In this document: one piece after another, positions 6,071 through 13,082 of the stretch
Position numbering within the stretch: position 1 is the stretch's first letter
How the letters are laid out: every line of letters begins with the position of its first letter
Assembly (NCBI GenBank): GCA_030682505.1
Contig: JAUXOH010000001.1
Coordinates: 1 to 13,082, forward strand
Origin: Candidatus Didemnitutus sp.
GTDB taxonomy: Bacteria; Verrucomicrobiota; Verrucomicrobiia; Opitutales; Opitutaceae
Direction: 5' to 3'
DNA length: 13,082 nt
Translations under genes and position numbers: made by a program
The notes under the pieces: model-generated
Seen by the model: only the letters and a program-made list of their open reading frames with translations
What the model was told of the DNA's origin: nothing
Database searches by the model: none

Positions 6071-8085
6071 GCCCGACTTCCGAGTCTACTCCGCTTCCTC
6101 TCACCGGGGGGTTTTGGAGCCGCTGGATGGCCAAGCGGACGCTGAAACACAAACTCACCGCGCTGAACATGGCCGTGGCTGCGGTGATGACGGTGACGAT
6201 GGGTTTTCTGGCGATTGTCTTTCTCCCCATTTGGTTCGGGCAGATTTTCCAGCGCGATCTGGCGTCCGTTACCGATATCATTGCGCGAAACGTCAAGGCA
6301 GCCGTGGCGTTTGGCGACCAAGCCACCGCCGCGGATCTGCTCAAATCGTTGCAGGTTAAACCGGAAATAACCGGTGCGTGGCTCTACCTGCCGAATGGCG
6401 ACGTCTGTGCTCAGCTTTCGGGCTCCCTGCCTGCAGCGATCGAGCCGGGCAGATTGGAAGACGGGATCGCCCGTTTTCATTCGGGCGATTTCTATCTCCT
6501 GCGCAATGTCACTCTGGAAGACCGGGTCCTGGGCCACCTGATCGTCCGGGCGGATTTTTTCACCGCCGCCGCCTCATTGATTTGGAATATCGTCGGCGTC
6601 GGGCTGTTGGTGGCGGCCTTGGCCGTCGCGGTGGCGATCTACCTGGCCGATCGCCTGCAGGGGGTGGTGCTCGACCCGGTGTTGCATTTGGCGGCGACGG
6701 CCCGGCGGGTGGCGATCGGGAATGATTATTCGATTCGTGCCGAACGCCGGACGCAGGACGAACTCGGTGACCTCACCGATTCATTCAATCAGATGCTGAC
6801 CGAGATTCAGGCCCAGGATAGTGAATTGCAGCTCGGGCAGGCGCGTTATCAGCATGCGCTGGAGGGTGCTCGGGATGGTTTCTGGGAGGTTAACCTGGCG
6901 ACGGGCGCGCTGCTCTTCTCGTCCTCCTATGAACGGATCCTCGGTTACAAGGACTTCGAAATGCCGACGACGATCGACGCCTATCTGGCACTGGTTCATC
7001 CCGAAGATCGTCAACGGGTGGTGCAGCGGCGGACCGATTATCTGGCAGGTGTTGTCCCAACCTTCGATGTGGAAGCCCGCGTGCGCCACAAAGACGGCAC
7101 GTATCGCTGGATTCTGGCGCGCGCGGCCGCGGTTCGGGATGCGGCCGGACATCCGGTGCGGATGGCCGGGTCCCATAGTGACATTACGGAACGCCGGAAC
7201 GCGGAGTTGGAGATGCATTCCCTCCACCACCAACTGCTCATCGCTTCGCGTCGAGCGGGCATGGCCGAAGTCGCCACGAGCGTCCTGCACAACGTCGGCA
7301 ACGTGCTCAACAGTGTCAATGTATCGGCCAACGTCATCGCGAACTCGATTCACCAAAGTCATGTGAAGGATGTCGCGCGCATCAGCGGTCTGTTGGAAGC
7401 CCATGCGGCCAACCTGGGTGATTATCTGACCACGGATCCCAGGGGTGTCCGCGTCCCCGGCTATCTCGCCCAGCTCGGAGCGCAGCTGATTCGCGAAAAT
7501 GAAGAGCGCGAGAGCGAAATCGAGTCACTGCGCGCCAATGTCGATCACATCAAATTGATCGTCTCCATGCAGCAAGGTCTGGCCAAGTCGGGTGGTTGGA
7601 CGGAGTCGCTCACGCCGCAACAGGTGCTCGATCAAGCGCTTGCCGCCATCAATGTTTCGTCCTTGGATCGCCACCGCATTCACGTGGAAAAACACTATGA
7701 GGAACTCTCTCCGCTCCTGATCGACAAGCATCAGGTTCTCCAGATCCTCGTGAATTTCATCAACAATGCGAAGCATGCCATGGTCAACAGCACTGCCGAG
7801 CGTCGGGTTCTGACCCTGCGGGCCCGACGGATCACGGGCGGCGACCAAGAGCAAATTCGTTTCGAGGTCGGCGATACCGGGGTGGGGATCGCTCCCGAGG
7901 TGGGACCAAAGATTTTCTCCCAAGGTTTTACCACCCGGGTTGACGGTCATGGCTTTGGATTGCACAGCGGCGTGATTGCCGCTCGAAACATGGGTGGCGC
8001 CTTGGAGTTTGCGAGTGAAGGACCGGGCAGGGGCGCCGTCTTTTCCCTCATCCTGCCCATCACTTCAGGAGAAACTGCCGCATGA
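6067..8085 (+). CDS. Membrane sensor histidine kinase: CHASE8-like, HAMP, PAS, kinase
   Basis: A 672-residue inner-membrane kinase. Transmembrane segments at about 33-55 and 169-193 enclose a periplasmic domain of about 110 residues whose text (LASVTDIIARNVKAAVAFGD, A..LL.SL...PEI.GAWLY) fits CHASE8, the sensor domain type of YfiN. Then come HAMP (about 195-247), a PAS domain (about 258-378, ending SHSDITERR), a dimerisation helix with His408 in VLHNVGNVLNSVNVS, and an ATPase domain with N-box NFINNAKHAM (563-572), DTGVGI (603-608), FSQGFTT and GHGFGLHSG (627-635). The residue after His408 is Asn instead of the usual acidic base, and about 159 residues separate the His from the N-box, longer than normal. 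GGGGGAG-like Shine-Dalgarno at 6052-6058 and ATGA overlaps at both ends show tight translational coupling. Likely input: YfiR; likely partner: the REC1 domain of the next gene. Confidence 0.92.
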   Translation: MSPTSESTPLPLTGGFWSRWMAKRTLKHKLTALNMAVAAVMTVTMGFLAIVFLPIWFGQIFQRDLASVTDIIARNVKAAVAFGDQATAADLLKSLQVKPEITGAWLYLPNGDVCAQLSGSLPAAIEPGRLEDGIARFHSGDFYLLRNVTLEDRVLGHLIVRADFFTAAASLIWNIVGVGLLVAALAVAVAIYLADRLQGVVLDPVLHLAATARRVAIGNDYSIRAERRTQDELGDLTDSFNQMLTEIQAQDSELQLGQARYQHALEGARDGFWEVNLATGALLFSSSYERILGYKDFEMPTTIDAYLALVHPEDRQRVVQRRTDYLAGVVPTFDVEARVRHKDGTYRWILARAAAVRDAAGHPVRMAGSHSDITERRNAELEMHSLHHQLLIASRRAGMAEVATSVLHNVGNVLNSVNVSANVIANSIHQSHVKDVARISGLLEAHAANLGDYLTTDPRGVRVPGYLAQLGAQLIRENEERESEIESLRANVDHIKLIVSMQQGLAKSGGWTESLTPQQVLDQALAAINVSSLDRHRIHVEKHYEELSPLLIDKHQVLQILVNFINNAKHAMVNSTAERRVLTLRARRITGGDQEQIRFEVGDTGVGIAPEVGPKIFSQGFTTRVDGHGFGLHSGVIAARNMGGALEFASEGPGRGAVFSLILPITSGETAA

Positions 8086-9866
8086 CACCCGACCCCGACC
8101 GACCCAACAACCGGGTGCTCGTGATTGATGACAATCTGGCCATCCACGAGGACTACCGGAAGATTTTCAACCTCGACCGAAGCCGGGATGAGCTCGTCGC
8201 GGCCCGCGCCGATCTGTTTGATGACGCACCGGCGTCGGTTTCCAGTGTCGAGTTCGAGCTGGTGTTTGCCGATCAGGGTGAGCTCGGTTGCGAAAAGGCG
8301 GCGGCGGCGTTGAAGGACGGGCAACCGTTCGCGGTGGCGTTTGTGGATATGCGCATGCCGCCCGGCTGGGATGGCGTGCAAACGATCGAGGAACTTTGGC
8401 GGATCGACCCCACGATCCAGGTGGTGCTGGCGACGGCCTACTCGGACCAGTCATGGGAGGCCGTGCTCGAACGCATCGGCGGCAACCACCAGTTGCTCAT
8501 CTTGCGCAAACCATTCGAGAACATCGAAGTTTGGCAGATCGCGCACGCCTTGTGTCAGAAGTGGAAGGCCGAGCTGTCCGCGCGGATTCGCGAGGCCTCG
8601 CTCGAGCAGGAGGTATCAACGCGCACGGTCGAACTGGAGCAGAACAACGCCCACCTCGTCGCCGAGATGGCGGCCCGGCAGCAACTGAACGCCCAGCGAC
8701 TGGTGCTGGAGCGCCGATTGCTCGAGAGCCAAAAGCTCGAAAGTCTGGGCGTGGTGGCCAGCGGGATCGCCCACGATTTCAATAATCTGCTCACGGCCGT
8801 GGTCGCCAATGCCTCGCTGTTGCGCGACGATAACAAGGAAAACTCCGGCGCCATGGAGTGTATCCGCAATATCGAATCTGCGTCGATGACTGCGGCCGGC
8901 TTGTGCCACCAGATGCTGGCCTACGCGGGCAAGACGCAATTCGAACTGACGGATGTCGACTTCACCCTGCTCGTGCAGGACTTGGTTGAGCTCCTGCGGA
9001 GCGTCATCAGCAAGAAGTGTCGCTTGAGCGTCAATCTCCTCAACGAGCCCTTGTTGATCCACGGGGACGGCACGCAGTTGAAGCAGGTGGTGATGAATCT
9101 GGTCGCGAATGCGTCGGATGCTTTGGAGGACGAAGTGGGGGAGATTGTCATCTCCACCCAGATTCTCGACTGCGATTGCCAGTTCTTTTCCGACATCTTC
9201 CACTCGACCGATCTGCGGCCGGGGAAGTATGTGGCGCTGGAAGTTCGTGACACCGGTTGCGGGATGAGCCCGGAGGTGCTCGCGCGCATTTTCGATCCGT
9301 TTTTCACCACGAAGTTTATTGGCCGGGGACTGGGTTTGGCGTCAGTGCAAGGCATTGTCCGTTCGCACGGGGGAACCATCAAGGTCACCTCGGTGCCGAA
9401 CGAAGGTACAACTTTCCTGATCATGCTGCCCGTTTCCTGCTCGACCGCCCGGTCGAAGATTGCCGCCCCCGTGGCGTCGGCGATTGTCAATCCTTCGGGC
9501 CGCATTTTGCTCGTGGATGACGAAGCTATCGTTCGCTCCTCCACCCAGCGCATTCTGCAGTTCCTGGGTTACGAGTCGACTTGTGCGCAGGACGGCCGGG
9601 AGGCCATTGCGTTGATCAAGGAGGCTCACGAACCCTACGCGCTCGTGATCCTGGATTTGACGATGCCGGTGATGGGTGGTTTGGAAACCCTGCGGGAAAT
9701 TCGCCGCCTCGGTTCGATGGTTCCGGTTCTGCTGACCAGCGGCTACAATTTGGAAAGTGTTGGTCCCGAACTGTGCGAGTCGAATTGCGTGCGGTTCCTC
9801 TCGAAACCCTACGAAATAGATACGCTGCGCGACATGGTGGCCGGATTCCTCGGAAAACGAACCTAG
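8082..9866 (+). CDS. Soluble hybrid REC-histidine kinase-REC protein
   Basis: A 594-residue cytoplasmic protein without membrane segments. REC1 (about 11-155) has acidic pair Asp16-Asp17, phospho-acceptor Asp89 in FVDMRMPPGWDG, Thr118 and Lys143. A stretch of about 30 extra residues lies between the acidic pair and Asp89. A coiled-coil linker (about 165-215) leads to a HisKA domain with His231 in GIAHDFNNLL, then an ATPase domain: N-box VANASDAL (341-348), DTGCGMS (390-396), FDPFFTT and GRGLGLA (414-420). REC2 (about 474-590) has Asp479-Asp480, Asp525 in LDLTMPVMGG, Thr552 and Lys575. All key residues are present, so a four-step relay is possible: upstream kinase His, REC1, own His, REC2. No DNA-binding or enzymatic output follows. 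The start is set by AGGAG at 8067-8071 and the ATGA overlap with the membrane kinase gene. It ends 4 bases from the convergent NtrY-like gene. Confidence 0.93.
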   Translation: MTPDPDRPNNRVLVIDDNLAIHEDYRKIFNLDRSRDELVAARADLFDDAPASVSSVEFELVFADQGELGCEKAAAALKDGQPFAVAFVDMRMPPGWDGVQTIEELWRIDPTIQVVLATAYSDQSWEAVLERIGGNHQLLILRKPFENIEVWQIAHALCQKWKAELSARIREASLEQEVSTRTVELEQNNAHLVAEMAARQQLNAQRLVLERRLLESQKLESLGVVASGIAHDFNNLLTAVVANASLLRDDNKENSGAMECIRNIESASMTAAGLCHQMLAYAGKTQFELTDVDFTLLVQDLVELLRSVISKKCRLSVNLLNEPLLIHGDGTQLKQVVMNLVANASDALEDEVGEIVISTQILDCDCQFFSDIFHSTDLRPGKYVALEVRDTGCGMSPEVLARIFDPFFTTKFIGRGLGLASVQGIVRSHGGTIKVTSVPNEGTTFLIMLPVSCSTARSKIAAPVASAIVNPSGRILLVDDEAIVRSSTQRILQFLGYESTCAQDGREAIALIKEAHEPYALVILDLTMPVMGGLETLREIRRLGSMVPVLLTSGYNLESVGPELCESNCVRFLSKPYEIDTLRDMVAGFLGKRT

Positions 9867-9870
9867 TTGT

Positions 9871-11217
9871 TCAGCGGGGCAGCCGCAGGCGCGCGAGGCA
9901 ACCGGAGGCGTCGGTGCGGTTCTCCAACGCCAGCGAACCGCCGTGGTTTTCGGCAATCTGCCGGCACAGCACGAGTCCAATACCCGAGCCTGATGGCTTG
10001 GTCGTAAAGAACGGCACGAAGAGATTCTGGGAATTGGCGATGCCTGGGCCATCGTCCTGCACGACAATTTCCAGTGCGGCCGCGCCCACCTTCCAGCTGA
10101 CCTGCACACAACAGGTCGGAGTGCCCGTCTGGTCCTCGTCGGGCGCGGCCTCCACGGCATTCTTGAGCAGATTGATGATGACCTGCTCCAGCTGCGCCGC
10201 GTCGACGTGCACCGTGACCTCTGGACCTTCGATCACTTGCACGTTGGTGCGGGTCTCCAAGGCGACGACGCGGCGGAGCAGAGGGCCGAGGACAATCGGC
10301 AACTTGGTCGGCGCGGGCAGCTTGGCGAGCCGCGCGTAGGACTGCATGAAGCGGTTCAAGCCCTCCGCGCGGGCCTCGATGATTTGCAGGCCGTTGCGCA
10401 TGTCCTCCTCCCAATCCGCCGGCTTGGGCTTGCGCTTGAGCATCGTGTCGAGGCTCCCGGCGATCGATTTGATCGGCGCGAGGGAGTTGTTCAATTCGTG
10501 CCCAATGACGCGCACAAGACGCTGCCAGGCTTTGAGCTCTTCTTCCCGGAGCGGTTGGCTCAGGTCGGCAATGACGAGGAGGGAGTGGGGCAGGCCACCC
10601 TCGCGAAACATGGTGCGCCGCATGCCCCAGCGACCGGAGCCGCCGGGGAACGTGCGGTTCATCACGCGGGCAACATCGCCGGTGAGACAATCGGACAGAT
10701 CGAGGGTGTTGGCGTCGCGTCCGAGGATGCGTTCAGCGGGCTGTCCGAGAAGCTCTTGTCCGGCCCAGTTGACGAGCCGGAGGGTCTCGTTGCTGTCGAA
10801 GGCAAAAATCGAAACGTCGATCTCCTCCATGACGGTGCGCAACAACGCGGTGGCTTCAAGGGCGCCGAGGCGCTGCTCCTGCAGCACCCCGCTGAGCAAA
10901 TTGATTTCGAACAGCACGTCGCCGAGGGGCTCGTCCCGATTGGCACCCCGGGCTCGGGTGGAGAAATCGCCCTCGCGCAACCCGGAAAGCAGGTTGGCCA
11001 TGGTTTGCAGGGGCCGGGTGACGATTTCCCGAGCGGCGAAGGCGTAGCCAAACCAAAAAACAAAAACCACCAGTCCGATCGTTCCCTGAGTTTTCGTGGA
11101 AAAGTCACCGACCGCGAGGAGCCACACCGCGGCAATGACGGCCGGGAGTCCGGCGAGCAGAGCGTAGAGGAACACCCGTTGCTCGTGGGCGAGGTGGCGC
11201 TGTTTCGGGGGTGGCAT
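9871..11217 (-). CDS. NtrY-like sensor histidine kinase
   Basis: An inner-membrane kinase of 448 residues from the ATG at 11217; an in-frame TTG at 11256 would add 13 residues, and neither start has a clear ribosome site. Two membrane helices (about 16-37 and 46-63) are joined by a loop of only about 8-10 residues, so there is no periplasmic sensor. HAMP (about 64-115) and a PAS domain (about 130-180) follow, then HisKA with His240 in VIGHELNNSLAPIKSIAGSL and an ATPase domain with N-box INLLKNAVEA (Asn353), DDGPGI (388-393), PFFTTKPSGSGIGL (to 415). The domain order matches NtrY-type kinases, which pair with NtrC-type regulators. The regulator gene lies 105 bases upstream on the same strand, so the two are probably co-transcribed as a two-component pair. 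With no sensor outside the membrane, the cue is likely membrane state or something cytoplasmic. Signal unknown. Confidence 0.92.
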   Translation of the reverse strand: MPPPKQRHLAHEQRVFLYALLAGLPAVIAAVWLLAVGDFSTKTQGTIGLVVFVFWFGYAFAAREIVTRPLQTMANLLSGLREGDFSTRARGANRDEPLGDVLFEINLLSGVLQEQRLGALEATALLRTVMEEIDVSIFAFDSNETLRLVNWAGQELLGQPAERILGRDANTLDLSDCLTGDVARVMNRTFPGGSGRWGMRRTMFREGGLPHSLLVIADLSQPLREEELKAWQRLVRVIGHELNNSLAPIKSIAGSLDTMLKRKPKPADWEEDMRNGLQIIEARAEGLNRFMQSYARLAKLPAPTKLPIVLGPLLRRVVALETRTNVQVIEGPEVTVHVDAAQLEQVIINLLKNAVEAAPDEDQTGTPTCCVQVSWKVGAAALEIVVQDDGPGIANSQNLFVPFFTTKPSGSGIGLVLCRQIAENHGGSLALENRTDASGCLARLRLPR

Positions 11218-11322
11218 CGGCGAACCGGTCGTTAGGGGCTGCAGGCTACGCCGCAAGTCCGGTGGAGCAAGCCAGCTTCAGGTCAGGCAATGGGCGGAGC
11301 TCAAATGGGCAGCCGCAAGAGT

Positions 11323-12687
11323 TCAGAGACCGTAGCGTTCCAGACGCCGATAAAAGGCACTGCGGCTGAGGCCGAGTTGCTCGGCGGCTTTGCGGGCATT
11401 GCCGTCGCAGCGCAGCAGGGTCTTCTTGATCAGGAATCCCTCGACCTCCTCGAGGCTCATTTCTTCAAGGAGCGGCGCGGCTTGCCCGGCATTGAGACCG
11501 AGGTCGGGCGTGCGCACCACTTTACCTTGCGCCATGAGCACCCCGCGCTCGACCGAGTGGTCGAGTTCCCGCACGTTGCCCGGCCAAGCATAGCCGCGCA
11601 TGGCTTCCAGCGCCCCATCGTCAAAACCCGTGATGGGTTTGCGATAGCGCGTGACGTGCCCTTTGAGGAAATGCTGGGCGAGCAGGGGAATGTCCTCCCG
11701 GCGTTCGCGCAACGGCGGCAGGTGCAGTTGAATCGTGTTGAGCCGGAAAAGAAGATCCTGGCGGAACTTGCCCGCCGCGACCTCGGCTGGGAGGTCGGCG
11801 TTCGTGGCGGAAATGAGGCGGACATTCACGCGATAGGTGCGCGAGGAGCCAACGCGCTCCAGCTCGCCCGTCTCGAGCACCCGAAGGATCTTGGCCTGCT
11901 GGCTCAAGGGAATGTTGCCGATTTCATCGAGAAACAGGGTGCCGCCATCGGCGAGCTCGAAGCGGCCGGCCCGGTCCACCTTGGCATCGGTGAACGCACC
12001 GCGAACGTGACCGAAAAGTTCACTTTCAAAGACGCCCTCGGGCAATCCCCCCATGTTCACGGAGATGAAAGGCTTGCCCGCGCGCGTCGAGACGGCGTGC
12101 AAGGCCTGAGCGACGACTCCCTTGCCGGTGCCATTGTCTCCGGTGAGAAGCACGTTGGCGTCGGACGGACCAACCCGGGAAATGATTTCGAGCACCGGGC
12201 GCATCGCGGGTGATTGGGCGATCAGTGTCGGGCCGCCCTTGCCCCGGAGGATCTGATTTTCCTGTTCGAGCCGATGATAGGCGCGCACTGCGCCGGCGAG
12301 TTCGAGCTGGTTCTTGACGATGGCCAAGAGGCGCGGGTTGTCCCACGGCTTGGTGACAAAATCCTTCGCGCCGCGGCGCATGGCTTCCACCGCCACCTCG
12401 ACGCTCGCCCAAGCGGTCATGACGACCACGGGGAGCGTGCCATCGGCCGCCTGCAGCTTGGCCAGCAGATCGAGACCTTCCTGACCCGAGGTGGTGTCCC
12501 GCGAGTAATTGAGATCGATCAGCGCGAGGGAATAGTCGCGTTGCTCGATCGCCTTGATCACGGCACCGGGCGATTTTGCCGTGTCGATGAGGTAGCCCTC
12601 GGTCTTGAGCAGCAAACGGAGCGCTTCGAGGACGTCAGGTTGGTCGTCCGCCACGAGGATGCGATGCGACGCGGAATCGTTTGCCAT
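11323..12687 (-). CDS. NtrC-family sigma-54-dependent response regulator
   Basis: A 454-residue activator with all three classical parts. REC (about 8-130): Asp14-Asp15, phospho-acceptor Asp58 in LALIDLN, Thr91, Lys113. AAA+ sigma-54 interaction domain (about 153-380): Walker A GDNGTGKG (183-190), sigma-54 contact loop GAFTDA (230-235) where most members have GAFTGA, Walker B GTLFLDEI (249-256), sensor region FRQDLLFRLN and AWPGNVREL (367-375). C-terminal Fis-type helix-turn-helix (about 412-453): AARKAAEQLGLSRSAFYRRL-like text ending the protein. It is first in a transcript with the NtrY-like kinase. The likely targets are sigma-54 promoters, of which one close match lies ahead of the adaptor gene at 3199-3214, about 8 kb away. 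No sigma-54 element was found in front of this gene itself. Family sure; target inferred. Confidence 0.95.
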   Translation of the reverse strand: MANDSASHRILVADDQPDVLEALRLLLKTEGYLIDTAKSPGAVIKAIEQRDYSLALIDLNYSRDTTSGQEGLDLLAKLQAADGTLPVVVMTAWASVEVAVEAMRRGAKDFVTKPWDNPRLLAIVKNQLELAGAVRAYHRLEQENQILRGKGGPTLIAQSPAMRPVLEIISRVGPSDANVLLTGDNGTGKGVVAQALHAVSTRAGKPFISVNMGGLPEGVFESELFGHVRGAFTDAKVDRAGRFELADGGTLFLDEIGNIPLSQQAKILRVLETGELERVGSSRTYRVNVRLISATNADLPAEVAAGKFRQDLLFRLNTIQLHLPPLRERREDIPLLAQHFLKGHVTRYRKPITGFDDGALEAMRGYAWPGNVRELDHSVERGVLMAQGKVVRTPDLGLNAGQAAPLLEEMSLEEVEGFLIKKTLLRCDGNARKAAEQLGLSRSAFYRRLERYGL

Positions 12688-12766
12688 TATGGGAAAGTGA
12701 CGAGGGCCGCAGACAAAGAGTCAAGAGCCTGCTCGCCGGATGGGGAGTAAGGGGAAGGCGTTTCCA

Positions 12767-13051
12767 TCAGGCGACGAGACGCTCGCGACGAGTGGATTGA
12801 CGGCGGCGCATCCGGTAGGCGTTGCGCGCCGCGGTGGGATGGGTGGGTGGGATCACGCGGGCAACCTGCACCGGAAGCGGGCGAGGCTGGCGGCGGTAGT
12901 CGGCAATCATGATTCCGACCACGGCCAACCCTGCTGCCACCGCGACGACGAGGTCGGCGGGAACCTGGGCCAGCAGGGCCGAGCTGGCGAGTTGGGTGAA
13001 GACCGCGCCGGTCGCGGCACTGAGAGCAATAATCGAGGTCGTTGTTTTCAT
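12767..13051 (-). CDS. Small membrane protein of unknown function
   Basis: A 94-residue protein I do not recognise. Residues about 5-28 (SIIALSAATGAVFTQLASSA...) and 33-51 (LVVAVAAGLAVVGIMIADY) are hydrophobic, giving two closely spaced membrane helices or a signal peptide plus one helix. The remaining 40 or so residues are proline- and arginine-rich (YRRQPRPLP, RMRRRQSTRRERLVA) and probably cytoplasmic. It ends 79 bases before the regulator gene on the same strand and could be read through into it. There is no clear ribosome binding site ahead of the ATG; the window ends 31 bases upstream. Codon use looks like its neighbours, so the frame is probably real. Confidence 0.6.
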   Translation of the reverse strand: MKTTTSIIALSAATGAVFTQLASSALLAQVPADLVVAVAAGLAVVGIMIADYRRQPRPLPVQVARVIPPTHPTAARNAYRMRRRQSTRRERLVA

Positions 13052-13082
13052 GGTCGTGACGTTGTTGATGCCAGCGCTATTG

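Noticed and set aside
10207..11235. Open frame of 342 codons on the + strand opposite the NtrY-like kinase
   Set aside because: It is antisense to a kinase with all motifs intact, and its translation is low in complexity.
11290..12213. Open frame of 307 codons on the + strand opposite the NtrC-family regulator
   Set aside because: It is antisense to the AAA+ domain of the regulator, with no motif of its own.
1..13082. tRNA, rRNA, CRISPR array, insertion sequence or phage attachment site
   Set aside because: No cloverleaf, rRNA text, regularly spaced repeats, transposase or integrase was seen on either strand.

Overview
The window is GC-rich and densely coded. Most genes have no clear Shine-Dalgarno sequence, while two-component, TonB and sigma-54 genes are abundant. 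This, together with the family composition (an NtrY/NtrC-like pair, a HlyD adaptor with an ABC ATPase, and a YfiR-type protein next to kinases), suggests a Gram-negative environmental bacterium, possibly Verrucomicrobiota (Opitutaceae-like). That placement is an inference from gene style; there is no rRNA or marker gene here.

Layout. (1) At 2-632 on the + strand is the 3' part of an AAA-type ATPase gene, broken by a one-base frameshift near 450-461. (2) At 633-1042 is a 410-base stretch without a recognisable gene, holding at most a weak minus-strand terminator. (3) At 1043-3170 on the - strand is a transport pair: a HlyD/MacA-like membrane-fusion adaptor followed by a MacB/LolD-type ABC ATPase. 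No permease follows. (4) At 3171-3416 is a divergent control region with a close match to a sigma-54 promoter facing the adaptor gene, a hairpin over its predicted start point, and a 10-bp direct repeat further upstream. (5) At 3417-9866 on the + strand is a four-gene operon: a small TonB-dependent receptor, a periplasmic YfiR/DUF4154 protein, a membrane histidine kinase with a CHASE8-like periplasmic domain, and a soluble REC-kinase-REC hybrid. The last three genes overlap or nearly abut. (6) At 9871-12687 on the - strand are an NtrY-like sensor kinase and an NtrC-family sigma-54 activator, convergent with the operon and only 4 bases from it. (7) At 12767-13051 on the - strand is a small two-helix membrane protein with a cationic tail.

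How the parts may work together. The NtrC-type regulator and the sigma-54 promoter in front of the HlyD-ABC pair fit a known kind of envelope-efflux module (response regulator, kinase, adaptor, ATPase, permease). Here the two halves, on the same strand, are separated by the + strand operon. That operon looks like a trans-envelope signalling chain: outer-membrane barrel, periplasmic YfiR, inner-membrane CHASE8 kinase, cytoplasmic phosphorelay. In the known YfiBNR system YfiR controls a diguanylate cyclase; here the same periplasmic logic appears to feed a histidine kinase. The relay has no DNA-binding or enzymatic output of its own, so its target is open. This chain is the most interesting candidate in the window.
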